Under the pieces are notes generated by a model that saw only the letters and a list, made by a program, of their open reading frames with translations, had not been told where the DNA came from and did no database searches. The position numbers and the translations under genes are program-made. From Ornithodoros turicata (lineage: Eukaryota; Arthropoda; Arachnida; Ixodida; Argasidae), in NCBI RefSeq assembly GCF_037126465.1, contig NC_088202.1, forward strand, positions 28,380,213 to 28,444,212: a DNA stretch of 64,000 nucleotides. Reading direction: 5' to 3'. Below, piece by piece: positions 31,880 through 43,750 of the stretch (its first letter is position 1; every line of letters starts with the position of its first letter).

Positions 31880-32860
31880 TGGGTTCGTCTTGCCATCGTG
31901 TGATCTGCCCTAGGGATGTGCATCATGTCGGCTATACCGCCTACATCAATCCTCCCTGTAAGGCAACCTAAAGATCACGCTTCATCTTTACTATCCCTGA
32001 CGGGGCTTCCATAGACAGCGTCTTGGATGCCGTCTGTATGTTGGTCGGCTATAACCACGTACATTCCATCGAACACCAGGCTGGTTTCTCCTTCCAAGTA
32101 ACGGCGAAAAATCAACGTGCCCGAGGCTCAGTTCTTGAGGTCGACGAGGTGTCACTTCATAATGTCGAGGTTCCCCTAGTCCCAGTTTCCACAGCGAGAC
32201 CGTTGTATATCACGGTGAAGCGCCTCCCTGATTATTTATCCAATGATGAGCATTTCCGTGCCCTATGCAACTGTGACAGGATTCTCCTTTTCTGTTTATA
32301 AGTATCGCCTAAGAATTTGTTATGGCACTCGCCTCGTCCAGTTCGAATTGAAAAAGGCAATGTTGAATTTCCTCACTGTCGCTCTCGAGAGAGTTCGCGG
32401 TAAATGCGCTCTGAATGTCACAAAGTCTCTCGCTGTCCGCGATGCGCCGTGTTCGATCACCATACTGAAGGATGCCAAGCGTTTTGTCGTCGGTTGGCTC
32501 CCATGATGCCACAGTAGATCACGTCATGCGACGCTCGTACTCTTCTGCGGCCGAAGGCAAGCATTGTAGTGTGAAGACCCTGCCAATCACTACTGCAGCT
32601 GGACTGTGGCCCAGGGCTCCCTCCGGGCTGGCCACCGCAGCATTTCCTGTGCTTCCTGCCACCAGCAAAGTCGACGACGCCAACCACATTCGGTCCAGAA
32701 ACGATTTGACTACAGGTATTGACGTGCTCGGGCCGGACAGTTCTGCGGCCGAACCCCCTCGGGTTTTGTCAACATGGATACTTCGTCTCCTTCGGTGGTT
32801 GCGTCAGCCATTTCACATCTTCTAGTTCAACACTATGCAGGAGGCGTAGTTACTCCTCAG
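31880..32860 (+). pseudogene. LINE ORF1 relic with zinc knuckles
   Basis: The frame from 32,023 (92 codons) begins MDAVCMLVGYNHVHSIEHQ and includes EVDEVSLHNVEVPLVPVST and YITVKRLPDYLSNDEHF. This matches the style of ORF1 in I-like LINEs, an RNA-binding protein of the retrotransposition particle. After frame changes a CCHC-type knuckle is visible (CPRCAVFDHHTEGC) near 32,430-32,475, then CRRLGSHDATVDHVMRRSYS. Stops and frameshifts interrupt it. It may be the 5' half of the same LINE family as 20,305-21,690, but the two do not overlap, so I cannot confirm that. Confidence 0.65.
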
Positions 32861-33439
32861 CAGAGGGAGAATGTAAACGACGACTTACGTGGCCGTAGCA
32901 CGCCAGGAAATATCCCAGTTGCCCCACTTCGACAAAGTGGTGGATGGTGAATAGGTCCTAAGGGGTCGGTGCAAGTCTCCACCATCAAGTGAATCAAGGT
33001 TGCATCGCAGGATCTCTCATTCCTCAGGCACCTCAACCTCACTGCACTCTCTTGATGGTTTAGAATCCGGTGACATCGATCTCGAGGATATTGAAAAGCA
33101 CAGACATCGTCTGCTGGCAGCGACCGTGCACATGGGAGAAGCCAGTTAAGATTCTTCGGGGGCGGTAAGTCTTGTCCATCCCGATGATGTGGATACTATC
33201 GAAAGAGTACAATAGAGTAGAACTAGTAACCAGTTACATTTATTTTCAAAAGCCCCGGAGCAGCCCTACATCAGTGGCGTCCAGAGATCAACACGTTGTT
33301 GGTCAGAGACCAATTGTTGATGAGAAGCCTCATTCATCTACAATCCAATCCAATACTCAGTGGTGGCCTTAATTGTGTTTAATTGGATCCTGATAGAGAC
33401 GTGCGTGGTCCCGGTTTCCTTTCTGTTTTTCTTAATAAA

Positions 33440-33975
33440 CATATACCCCCCACCCCACCCCCACCCCCGCGGTCATGGCAGGCCTACATGGAACGCCCGT
33501 GAGCTGAGACGCCTGATCGCCCAACTGAACCTCATAGACGCTTGGCCTGTGTCACACGGAACGAACTTCTGTACTATGCTACCTGCTCGCGTGCGGATTC
33601 GTCCAGCCGGCTCGACCGTTTTTATCTTCCTGTGAACCTCTCCTCACAAGTCTCGGCGTGTGGGGTGGTCGCCACATATCAGCTTGCCGTCCATGTGAGC
33701 GATCACTTCGCAGTCTTGCTCGCCTTAGATATCAGCCAATTCCTGGCTGGACAGGCTACGCGCTGAAAGCTGGGTACTTCGCCGGTCCTTGATGATGGCA
33801 TTGTAACAGAGGTCGGAACTCAAATAACGGAATACCTCAATGGTCGTTCCCCATCGCCCCCGAGTGGAAATCGCCCCATCGCCCCCGAGTGGGAAAACTT
33901 CGAGGTCAGAGCTCGATTCCTTTTCCGGAACTTAGGCCGTAAGTGTGCCCGTGAACGAAGATCCCTGCTTAATCG
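33440..33975 (+). pseudogene. LINE endonuclease C-terminal relic
   Basis: Two overlapping frames give RGHGRPTWNARELRRLIAQL, NLIDAW, then SSRLDRFYLPVNL and VSDHFAVLLALDIS. LDRFYL and SDHFAVL are the usual end of the APE-type endonuclease that nicks the target. A frameshift lies near 33,570. The sequence loses similarity beyond about 33,980, where the element is truncated or interrupted. Confidence 0.65.
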
Positions 33976-34412
33976 GCTCGTGGCGAAAATAGGAATTGTA
34001 CGAGGAGGCGCTCCGCTAACGCCGCTTAGGCAAAAGGTAGCCCCAGAACCCTACTCCACTTCAAAGTGTGGTACAGTAGAAATGACGCGAAAATGCACAA
34101 TGTTCGAGCGTTCCGCGGGATTGCGGCCGCTTTTTTCCATACCCAACTCGCTCTCACCCTTTCTCAACAGACATAAAGTTGCTCCCCGAAGCATGCCCCC
34201 CCCCCCCCTCCGAGTGTCCCAGTGGATACCGTTATTGTTTGTTTTGTTAGAACTTAGAAGAACCTGCCACACTTATCGATGTACGGAATCAGTTATTTTT
34301 TTATTTTCTGCGTGGTTTCTGGAAGTTGTGGATTGGCATTGACCTTGCGTGACATTATCACATGAAATCGCGATTTGTCTCTTGCGTCTTGAGCACGTCA
34401 AACCAGATACTA

Positions 34413-34574
34413 GACAGTTTTAGTACATCATACGGTATCGCCTTTATGTACGCAAGGGATAGCGTTGGTGGTTTAGCGCACGTGTAATACATAACGAGAG
34501 TTTTGCGCATGCGCAGAGCCACTACGCGATCCCTTACGTACGCAAAGGCGACAGCGTACGATATACTAAAGCTC
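34413..34574. repeat. Solo palindromic MITE, same family as 28,271-28,736
   Basis: gacagttttagtacatcata, cctttatgtacgcaagggat, then inverted gatcccttacgtacgcaaag and gcgtacgatatactaaagc. End-to-end self-complementary, 162 bp. Confidence 0.8.
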
Positions 34575-34989
34575 GCTAATGGTGGGAACAATGTGTTTTG
34601 CAACAAGTGGGTTTTGCAATCAGCTTGCTGGCGGCATTTTAGCGATAACGCTGGCTGAGCAACGGCATCACTATTTCCAGTCACACCCACTCCGGAGGAT
34701 AAAGTGGGGTGCTTCGTACTTTGAGAAAAGTGTTTGATGTCAGAACAAAGGGTGACACCAAGAGGGTGATAGGACAATACGGCCCCAAATCCCGCGGAAA
34801 GCTCGAAAATTTCATTCTCTAATATTTTTTACTAGAGCACAGAGAATAAGCGCTGCGGTTCCGATTCTTTCGTGTTTGACTTCGCAGGGTTCTGCCCAAC
34901 AACGTTGCAATTAGGCCAATTAACCTATTTCTACTAATTATGAGCCCGTCACCCTACTGTTACTTACAGGGTGAACTTGTACAGTCCGC

Positions 34990-35175
34990 TGCAATGGGCC
35001 GGGTATCCTAGATATTTATCAAGACACGGACGGGAAACCTAGAAATTGTTCGGGTTTGGGCCGTGCCTGTGCCAGGTATGGAGCAGTCGTGTTGGGCACG
35101 GACGGGTAAATCGAAGGAAGGTCGGGTACGGACAGTGCCTGGGCCTAAGAATGCGGCCCGTGTAGTGATCTGGGC
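34990..35175. repeat. GGGTACGGAC-rich degenerate repeat
   Basis: ccgggtatcc, acacggacgggaaac, ttcgggtttgggccgtgcct, gggcacggacgggtaaatcg and gtcgggtacggacagtgcct recur. No coding frame. It may be the edge of a DNA transposon with G-rich subterminal repeats. Confidence 0.4.
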
Positions 35176-35431
35176 TAAACAGTTTGACCAACGCTGACAT
35201 GCTACACATAAAGGAAGGGCGTTGAAGATGGAATATTGTGTTTTTTTATATATAAAACCTTGAAGGCGGTTCAGTACTTGCTTTTCATGGCGCGCTTGTG
35301 TGACGTTTTGATGGTTTCTGGCTGACTTCTACGATACTCTCAGCATCCGGCGTCTGTTCTTGGCGTATGTGTACTCAAAATGCATGCAAAATACGGCGTT
35401 AATGGCGTGTAAAGCGAAATTTTCACCAATT

Positions 35432-35500
35432 GAAGTGTCTCGAGGAAAGCCGCTGACGCCGGGAATCGAACCTGGGTCTTCTGACCTTGTGAATATTAGC
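35432..35500 (-). repeat. tRNA-derived SINE fragment
   Basis: On the minus strand cccaggttcgattcccggcg holds a full B box (ggttcgattcc) with pairing flanks. The A box side is not recognisable and the body is cut short. Confidence 0.5.
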
Positions 35501-35534
35501 AGGGCTTAGGAATGTCCGCCTTCTGTCCCTTTAA

Positions 35535-36168
35535 AGGGGCACTTAAATGCTAAAACAAGCTGACTTCAAATTACGTTACACGCTATGTTGATTTCGTGCT
35601 TATTATCATAATTAAAAACTTTGATTCCGTTACGGAGCTACAGTCCAATTATACCGGACTCTTTCTTGCTTCGACGCGAAGCAGTGAACGTCGTTTGAGC
35701 TCGTGCATCGGTGTTTTTCGTCCATGCTGCACGCGGACGCGCGTGCCACGGCATGGAGCGGTCGAAGTGAAAAACATAGTGCGTGTTGCGAAGCGGGCTG
35801 GCGTCACTGTCCGAAGGACGTGAAGATAAATGTTGTCAGTGTAACATTCGCGAGAACTGTTGTGGTCTAGAATTCAGTGAACCAGTATTGAAAAATGCCG
35901 CAGGGTGCGTCATACCGCGCATATACGGAACACTACGATTGGACCCGTTCCGAATCCACACGGCCACGATAAGTATGTGCGCGCTTCTCCTGCTGTCTCA
36001 TTGGATGCCGCCAATTTTTGCCTCCTCGGGATCCCATTCATTGCCGCCAGAGGGCTCGGTTTTCATTGCGTTCGGTACCGATGTGTGAACTAATTTTGCT
36101 TGCGTTACACTAATTGAAACACGGACTTTTTTTTTTAGAGCAAGTTGATTTTGCATTTTAGTTCCCCT
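35535..36168. mobile_element. TTAA-type element with AGGGG ends
   Basis: Left: TTAA (35,531-35,534) then aggggcacttaaatgctaaa. Right, complemented: aggggaactaaaatgcaaaa, preceded by tgaa (TTCA at 36,169-36,172, one change from TTAA). No transposase seen. GC-rich centre. Confidence 0.65.
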
Positions 36169-36175
36169 TTCAGGA

Positions 36176-37050
36176 ACAATATTAGGGCATGCAGACATAC
36201 ACTGCAGAAATGCAGTGAACTTCTTAGTTAAACGGTAAAGAGATGACGGACTGCATCGCAATATTTATAATCAACCACAATATAGATGGAGTTTCAGCTC
36301 CATACGCATGGAACAGGACAGAGCTTACCCCATTCATGAACACTGCCACGTACGTAAGTACGCTTCTGTTCAGCTTCTTCAGGCCCTCTTCTAAGACGGA
36401 GTCCACCAGAACGCTGATGTTCACATACACTGCAGCGGGCATTTCTTGGGAGGATCTTTCTGCAAGCACAGGAACACGAATGGAAATTGGGCAATAGTAT
36501 TGGGGGGGGGGGCAGCTCACTCGCCCCATACACACAGAACTCGCCAAATGCCTATGAAGATAGCTATCGCTGCGCACGGAGCAATCTGATCAGTAGATAA
36601 ATAAATCCGTTCCTTTCCATTGGTCGGGCGCCCTTAGCGTGCTTCTAATGCGTACAATGGTGTTCTTGATCGTATTATAGTGTTTCTCGTCACAAATATC
36701 AGTCTATGAACCGCCGATCGGACTTCAAACTGGAGTGTTGACGTGAATTAGGTCTCGAGGAAAAGCTCGAGCGCCGTCAGATTCGCAGTACGGTGGCAGG
36801 AAAACAGAATTCATGAGCACCATCACTCTCTGTTGGACGTAAAGCACGTACTTGAGTTTGTTTTATCGCTCCACTTAGGGCAGGCGAAAGTAGCGGTGTT
36901 TTCTTCTTCTTTTTTTTTTTGTGAGGCTGGGGATCTGTTTATGGGAGTAGCCAAATTCGTTGTGCAAAGAATTCAGTTTCTACCTGTTATGTTTTCTTCA
37001 TCAACATCAGCATGCTCATAACGGGATCGTGCACAAGCACTTACTTGTCA
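36176..37050. other. Gene-free stretch
   Basis: A G run lies at 36,503-36,512. Only short open frames are seen. Confidence 0.4.
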
Positions 37051-37058
37051 ATGGGAAA

Positions 37059-37125
37059 CTACTTTATTTTAATGATGATGATTGGGGACTTTCACCGCCA
37101 TGGGCGGTACTGTACCCTGTTGTAA
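37059..37125 (-). repeat. LINE 3' end, truncated copy on the minus strand
   Basis: actttattttaatgatgatg, attggggactttcaccgcca, gggcggtactgtaccctg parallels the complemented 3' end of the (GTT)n-tailed LINE, with divergence. Confidence 0.5.
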
Positions 37126-37129
37126 GAGG

Positions 37130-38515
37130 GACAAACGCAACTTGGTTGAATTTTGTTGCAGTGTGCCAGCAAGCGCTACGCAATGGACTCTGTACGCTCG
37201 GTGCATGCATGCATGCTAGCCTGCCAGGCCATTCTGTCTCACCTCCCATTACGAGTCCCACGTTCAATGTCCTGCCCGGTGGATCAGGAATGGGGCCCTA
37301 TCGTTATCGTCTGCTTCCTGAGCAGGTGTACGAATTCTGATGCCTGATGACCGTCGTCCTTGTGAATTTTTGGGATGAATGGCCGAATTGTACACCGGGC
37401 TCATGTGTTCGCTGTCCGTGTCATCAGATGTAAAGGAGATGTTGTTCCTCTACACGACACCTGATAGGCGATGATGGGATGCCCCGGAGGGCAAAGCGTG
37501 GTAGGGAGCTTCTCAACCCGTCGCTTCGTCCCAAGGGCGCGTTCCTCGTTATTCGATAGCTTTGCAAGTTCGCTTTTACACCGCCTTCACGTGCGCAGAG
37601 TGGGAGCCCGTTGAATGGTCAGGGGCGTGTTCACAGACACGTCGCAGATTCGCAAATTTACACTGACTCCGCTCATCATCATAGCAGCAGGCGGGCTACG
37701 TAGTACGTTTCACGGAGTGAGCGCTGAAGAGCCGTTCCCTGCCAGCCCCTTCGCCTGTGATCGTCGCCGTTGGGAAAAGACACTCAACGACTATATGAGT
37801 TTGATGCCTTGGAAATACAGGGTTGGAAGCCTACCCACGTCGGCATGCAATGCTCGCCAACTACTCAGTACACATTGTTTTGTCTACATCTAAGGCTCAT
37901 ACGGACATTCAATCATGGTAAATTTCCAAGTGACTGAGAAACGCACTGTATAACGCAAAAGGAGCGGTTCCCATAGCCAAAACAACCAAGATGCCAGTGT
38001 GGCAAAAGGCAGTTGAGACACTGCTCCCCAGACGGCGACGATTAGCTTTGTCACAGACGTCTCCGTGTTATGTTATTGCACTGTCTTCCAGGGAGCAGAT
38101 GACACCCCTTAAGGTTGCCGTCTGCTAATTGCGTCGCCAATTTCGTTTCTCACGTTGCTCGTTTCGCGAGCAAAACTTGATGACATGAAAGCGAAATGAA
38201 CACCGCCATATTGGTAATTTTTACTGCGGGAGTCGGATATTTCTAGTTATCTTTGTGCTGCGGTGCTGAACCAAATTTCACCAGGATTTAATGTCCTTCA
38301 TAGCTTTCTGTGTAGACAACACAATGTGCCACCTACATACCATATCCTGACAAATGCCTCGACTTGAACATCAGTCTGAACGTGTCTTACATCTTTTTCT
38401 TTCTTTCTTTTTACATTGAACCATGGCCATGACCACGTGGCCATGTGGTTGATTATAGGTACATGACCATTGGACGGCCTCTGGCAACGCTGACGATGGC
38501 GAGAGGCGAGGGGAG
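37130..38515. other. Gene-free stretch
   Basis: Open frames up to 126 codons overlap on both strands with no domain. Nothing supported. Confidence 0.35.
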
Positions 38516-38519
38516 TGGT

Positions 38520-38716
38520 TTCAGCAAAGGTGGTTAACGCTGAACCGAGATCAAGCGTTGCTAAAACTTGTCACTAACGCTCAGTTCTTTTTGCAAACGC
38601 TATTTGGTGACTTGATGAATGTTTCAGTAATGTGAAGCACAGTTAAGCGTTAAATCCAAGTTGAGGGACCGCTGATCTCGGTTCAAGTGTTAATCGGCGT
38701 TGGTGAAACCGGGCCT
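38520..38716. repeat. Small MITE-like repeat, copy 1 (other at 50,757-50,995)
   Basis: It shares gaaccgagatcaagcgttgc, ttggtgacttgatgaatgt, gaagcacagttaagcg, ctgatctcggttcaagtgtt and cggcgttggtgaaaccgggc with the second copy. The left terminal repeat is damaged here. Confidence 0.65.
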
Positions 38717-38837
38717 AAGAGAAGGCAAGGAACGCACCCCAGGAGCCGATAGAACTGATGAGTAGGCGCGTTAGTGCATGGCAGTGAGGCCCGTCATCGT
38801 CGTCGACGGGACACCATTTAGTTATGCCTTCATTGTC

Positions 38838-38960
38838 ACTGTCGTGCTGGCTAGCTGAGCTCAAGATCGCGGGTTCGATCCCGGCCGAGGGCAGTAGCAA
38901 TGTGGGGGAAGTAAACATTGCTTCCAGCACCGTGTGTGCTGGAATGTGTGCTGAATACAG
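38838..38960 (+). repeat. tRNA-derived SINE fragment
   Basis: gcgggttcgatcccggccga carries a perfect B box with its T stem. A partial A-box-like gctagctgagct precedes it at a shortened distance, and the body follows to about 38,960. Confidence 0.5.
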
Positions 38961-39791
38961 TGTTCCAGCACTGCATTCAAATGCGACAGCGCTTGAACGT
39001 GTTCTTCACGCTCCAACTCACGACGGCATTCCAGTTCCGCACTTGACGGACGCGTCGTAGGATAATATAGGTCTTGAGAAACAGTCGAACACACGTACGA
39101 CCACATCAATACACGAATAGGCCCAGGAACACACTTCTCTTTCGACAAACAGTACTGTGAACCGACATCAATAGAAGGCGCCACGCAGGTGGACAGGAAC
39201 AGTGCTATTTCGGAACTATGCCGAAACAGCTGATGCGCGCGAACAAAATGCGATTTGAAAACTTTGTTGAACAATGCCAGCACACAGGGGCTCTCGGCCG
39301 ATGCACCGCGCACCTTTCCCTCAAATATCATTCCCCACTCTACCCCTACCTCCTCGGCTAATGCGCATGTGACGAGACATTGGTGGCAGTTGTACATTTT
39401 CTACTGCCGCGACGGCGGAGAGCTGATGTAGGGCTGGCTTTACCACCTACCCTCCTTCAATAAAAGCGCGATGGTTAAACAGGTTGGATGAAAGGACTTC
39501 AAACCCTTTGATAGATAGCCATCCCTGGCTTTTTTACCCCATGTCTCCTCGGTACTAATGGTGTAAAAATAAATTACACGCTTGCATACTGGTCAGTAGA
39601 TACATCCTGCACAGGTCGTACTGCACAACAGAATAAGCGCTCAATTGAATTTTTTCCTACGTGACGTGGGTAACGAATTAAGCATGCCAATCAAGGTATC
39701 ACATCATCAATGTCATATTCTCTGGCATTTGGGGTCACACCACATCATAGCCCATAATTCAAAGTCTGAGCTCTTTGATGGCAATGGACCC
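38961..39791. other. Gene-free stretch
   Basis: No domain recognised. Open frames on the minus strand up to 178 codons overlap the SINE and look like chance. Confidence 0.35.
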
Positions 39792-39795
39792 TTAA

Positions 39796-40735
39796 AGGGA
39801 CGGTCTCGTACAGCCGGGACGATTCCGAAACCGAGTACTGTACACATACAACAGTCAAAGTTTCATTCGGAATAACCAAGTCGTTTTCGAGGAATTTGTC
39901 GAAACGTGCCGTAAGAGCAGACGACGAAAGCTGCGCCTCTCTCATGCGTACGTCACGTATGACGTCGACCTGCGGGTGCGTCGTCGTTGTCATGGTAATT
40001 GTAACTTGCAGAAGCACCTTGGTTTGAGTAATCCCCTTTGCTCTCGAAATGGGGACACTCAGGCATATACCTCTGCGATCGGAGAATGTAGTCCGAGCAT
40101 TGGCTGTGGGGTCTCCCATAATGTGGCGCACAATCGGATACGTGGAAGCTAAGTCACGTGTTTTCTTTCCGCGGGTATTTAATGCGGTTTTTAAATAAAC
40201 ACGTTCTCCTTCTCCATGTACGTCGTCAGCGACGCTTGATTACGAAGCATGCCCAGTGTACAACGGGGAGTGTAATGGAAGCGCGCGTAATATATTTTTG
40301 GTCGGAGCTGTAACGCGACCGCGCTCACCGATGGCCAGCGACTTCAGATTTGTGATTGTGAATGGGGTTGTTCTGAACCACCATGCTTGCCACTACTTAG
40401 AATGCGCGTTTTTCACCTGAGAACTGAAAGAAAATGTACGAGAGTTGCCGCGGTGCCTAGTAACTTCTGAAAGTCGTCTGCTCACGCCGATGCACTAGCA
40501 CGCACAAAAGCAGACGATTTCTGTATCCTATCACGGACTTACCCGCAGGGCGACGTGGCCGTCCTTATTGTTGCCAACACAGATCGTGGCGTGCTCTGCA
40601 ATCTTTATCGATTTCATTCGGTTATTTAATAACTGTGGCGTGTTTTGTCGGGTAAATTAGCAGTATTCCATTTTCAACAAAGGGCAATCGAATGGTACAC
40701 TTTATGAAAGGGGGAGGGGGTACGAGACCGTCCCC
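39796..40735 (-). mobile_element. TTAA element of the AGGGACGGTCTCGTAC family, 940 bp
   Basis: TTAA at 39,792-39,795 and 40,736-40,739. Ends agggacggtctcgtac and, complemented, ggggacggtctcgtac. The element is inverted relative to 57,902-59,227 and matches it over both end regions (for example tttcattcggaataaccaag and gtaacttctgaaagtcgtct with their complements). About 290 bp in the middle (40,150-40,440) are lacking in the other copy. No transposase. Probably a MITE of a Kolobok-like parent. Confidence 0.85.
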
Positions 40736-41204
40736 TTAAAAGGAACATGAAGGGATCTTCAAAACCTTTGCAAGCAAGCATGATGCATTCCTGCGACCTA
40801 ATGTATTCACCATGCGGAATATGCACCGCATACTGGTTAGAATAACGACACACTCACGAAAAACTACGGCTAAACTACTGCTGCGACTCGACCACATCCG
40901 GCGCGACATAGAAACCAGACGTAATGTCAGAAGCATGTGCCTCCCCGTACTGATTTGGAATTAGCAAATGGCGAAAGTGACGTCATGCCACTAATGTGGG
41001 GTGCGTTGGACAGCCGCTCGCGCACATATTTGCTTCTGAACTGCGCCCGCGTTGAATGCAATACGGCAAAAATCGCGTTACGTTTAAGACAAAAGTCATT
41101 CTAGAGAATCATGTTGGCGGACATATTTCGAGGAGGGAAAATATTTTCATTACGTATGCTTGTGGTGTACAACAATGGCGACTTAAATCCTATGCGTTAT
41201 GACT

Positions 41205-41415
41205 CTACACTCTCAAAAAAAAGGCTGTACTTTAAATCAGTTTCCTTGCTACATATATCACTCCCTTTGGGAGAGTACAATTACTCTCAAAAAGGAGTCT
41301 CCTCACTCCCTTCAGGGAGTGAGGAGACCCTTTAGCTCCCTACTGGAGAGTAACACTCGAAAGGGACTGATATATGTGGCAAGGGTGTACCCCCGAAAAG
41401 GAGTTACTGTACACC
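41205..41415. repeat. Hairpin-rich MITE-like repeat
   Basis: A perfect 14-bp stem (gtctcctcactccc, loop ttca, complement) lies at 41,297-41,328. Flanking ctccctttgggagagta, ctccctactggagagtaac and ctgtact/tgtacac segments are arranged inversely around it. Confidence 0.5.
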
Positions 41416-41419
41416 GTAT

Positions 41420-42880
41420 GTTGTTTTCTTTTACCGTCTGTTCACCGTCTTTTTTTAAAAGAATGTAGTGGATGAAATCGGAATCACTCAGCATTGGAAT
41501 CAAAAGATGGCATGCTGTTTGCTCGCGCTCAGCCACGTTCTGATATTCGCAACTCAATAGCTGTGTGATGGGACACACTAAAGCAGTGTAACAGTACCCT
41601 CCAGGGTGATGAATAGCATGGCTTCTACATAAAGCCACGTGTGTTCCAGGAAAGAATGCCGCGGGAGAACACAAGGTTAGCTTTCTGAGAAAGAGCAAGA
41701 ACAGACAGAACTCCACTCTCGATCCCGACATTCCTGATATGGCACTGCTAAATGAAGCGATACCGTTAGCGTCTTGCCTATACACACTGTTAAAAAAGAC
41801 CGTAAATTTACGGAACGGCGCCCACGGAACCAGAGCTTCTCTTTTTCATTGCTGCTCCAATTCCGTAGCGGCACATGAACTGTTGCTATCCCGTCGTCTT
41901 TTCCAGGAATAAGTAGAGCAATATCGCTGAAAATGAAATATTTTGTTCAGACTACGTCACGACTATACTAGCAGAAATATGGAAGACGATACATGTCTTC
42001 AGCGAAGCACATATCTACAGTTTTTATACGATCCAACACTGATATCGCGATATTCGGGCGTAACTTTTTGCTCGGATGAATGTGGCAGGCTCAAGGACGC
42101 CGGCGTCTTGCCGTCAGCGAATGCGCAGCGCGGAGCAATACAGCATTGTCACCTGAGCCGCTAACTGGAAGCCCGCGAAATTCTTTCCTCGTAGACGCAT
42201 GAGACGCTCCGTGAAGTTTTAAGTGTTTAGAAGTGCATCTAATGTTTGGTCTTTGGCCGACTGTACCCCCGCATAGTAAAGGTGAGTTGAAACTCTGTTT
42301 CGTTGTTCCACTATACCAAGTCAAATAAGCACCACTTGTATGCATGGTTGAAAAAATTGTTTCGTTGCAGACGCGTTTCAGCAACGGTGTGCAACAGCAG
42401 GAGAGCAGTGTCTGTGTGTGTCACTGTGTGTGGATCATGAGTAGAAACCTAAAGAGTTGCCTAACGTTCAGTCGTTCAGGGGGAGGCTACTGAAATAATT
42501 TGTGCTTTGCTGTGATCTCGCACTAAAAATTGATAAATGTTGTGACTCTATTTTCCCCCTTGGAGCTGGAGTAAACAGAATTCCTCTGTTGTGGAAGGTT
42601 CACCTGAAAGTGTCCCAATCTCCAAAGTGGACATCATTCCGATATGACCTGTTATACTTTCCATTGAAATATGTTGCATTTGCACTATAGGAAGGCCTCC
42701 TGTCTGCAAAATTGCAATCCTCTACAGCTTACAATTCATCAAAGAGGTCAAATTTCACAGTCTTTCTAGACAAATATACCTTTCACTAGTCAAAGCGGTG
42801 TCAAAATTTTCACCAGTGACAGTTTCCTGCTCGCACAGCTGAAGGCTGTACATAAGTGGATCTCTTTTTTGCACTCTCTT
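41420..42880. other. Gene-free stretch
   Basis: No domain was found on either strand. Candidate splice-like sites occur but cannot be joined into a convincing reading frame. Confidence 0.35.
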
Positions 42881-43211
42881 GGTAGGTGATATACGGGTGC
42901 ACTTTGTTCCTGAAGAAATTTTCATCTCGTCGAGCTCTTTTCGACCCTCTGCTATCACATGAAGATTTTGCAAGTGGTGTTCCTTGCACCATAGACGGAC
43001 GTAATGCTGCTTCTAAGAACTATGGAACCAATTCCTCCAGGTGTTATCCTGACGAAATGCCAACACATTCAACACAAAAAGTATTGTCTCAAAAGTTTTG
43101 CTCTCTGACTTCTTGCAGCCAGCAGTGTGGACAGTTAGGAAGTACATATTGCACGCCGAAAACATCACCTCATCACAGATGCATTGTGCACTGTGAGTTG
43201 ACAGTCCCTTT

Positions 43212-43500
43212 TTGTGTGCTTCGACAATCACTATTCTTGGGACTCAACATACAACAGGACACTATCTTGTGGTCTCCAGAGACGAGTACAACCTGTGCTA
43301 TGGGAAACTGGTAGACATCTTTGTGGAAACTGGCCCAGAGGTGATGCCAATTTTTCTTTTTCGCATAATGCCATCAAGCTTCCTACTAGACCTCAGGCTA
43401 TATTATCTTGAATCTCAGGTACAAGGGAATATTGTTGTGTGCGACCCTCAGAATTAATGGACAATCATCCATATTCAGCTTATGAAGTAATAAACTCTAT
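43212..43500 (+). pseudogene. C-terminal coding segment of an unnamed family, upstream partner of the next gene
   Basis: The frame reads HYLVVSRDEYNLCYGKLVDI, FVETGPEVMPIFLF and LRLYYLESQ, then VVCDPQ and, after a one-base shift, LMDNHPYSAYEV. An aataaa lies near 43,487. This resembles the C-terminal part of large uncharacterised animal proteins (G.YL...., FG.I..., ...D.HPL..Y.) that I recall as multi-copy in fish, Hydra and arthropod genomes. I cannot name the family. The spacing to the next gene is about 250 bp on the same strand. One frameshift suggests a pseudogene. Confidence 0.3.
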
Positions 43501-43750
43501 TGTTGTCTCCTTCAGAATATCACTGCTCAACCATGATTATGGAGGTATATATAGTGTGTTTAACCAAATTTTTGCAAAATATATACGATACTTCTGGTTT
43601 CACTTACTAACTTCTAGTTTTCTGGCACAGAAAGTTCCATATGAGAGGTACATATATTTCCCTATGCGTGCTACAGTGATTGCTATATATGTGTGTGGTT
43701 TTCAAAGCTTGCTGAATGCTGCTGCTTTTTCTCTTTCTTTTTTTTACTAG

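Noticed and set aside
36503..36512. G or C homopolymer runs here and at 18,739, 34,198, 50,457 and 54,921 as possible quadruplex sites
   Set aside because: They are single runs without the spacing of four G tracts, and such runs are also prone to sequencing error.
38861..39397. 178-codon minus-strand open frame
   Set aside because: It overlaps a SINE fragment and has no motif; the composition looks like chance translation.
39745..40131. Open frame conserved between the two AGGGACGGTCTCGTAC elements (also 58,876-59,175), about 95 codons
   Set aside because: By my count 7 replacement and about 2 silent differences separate the copies, as expected for non-coding DNA. The copies are simply similar. 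No domain.
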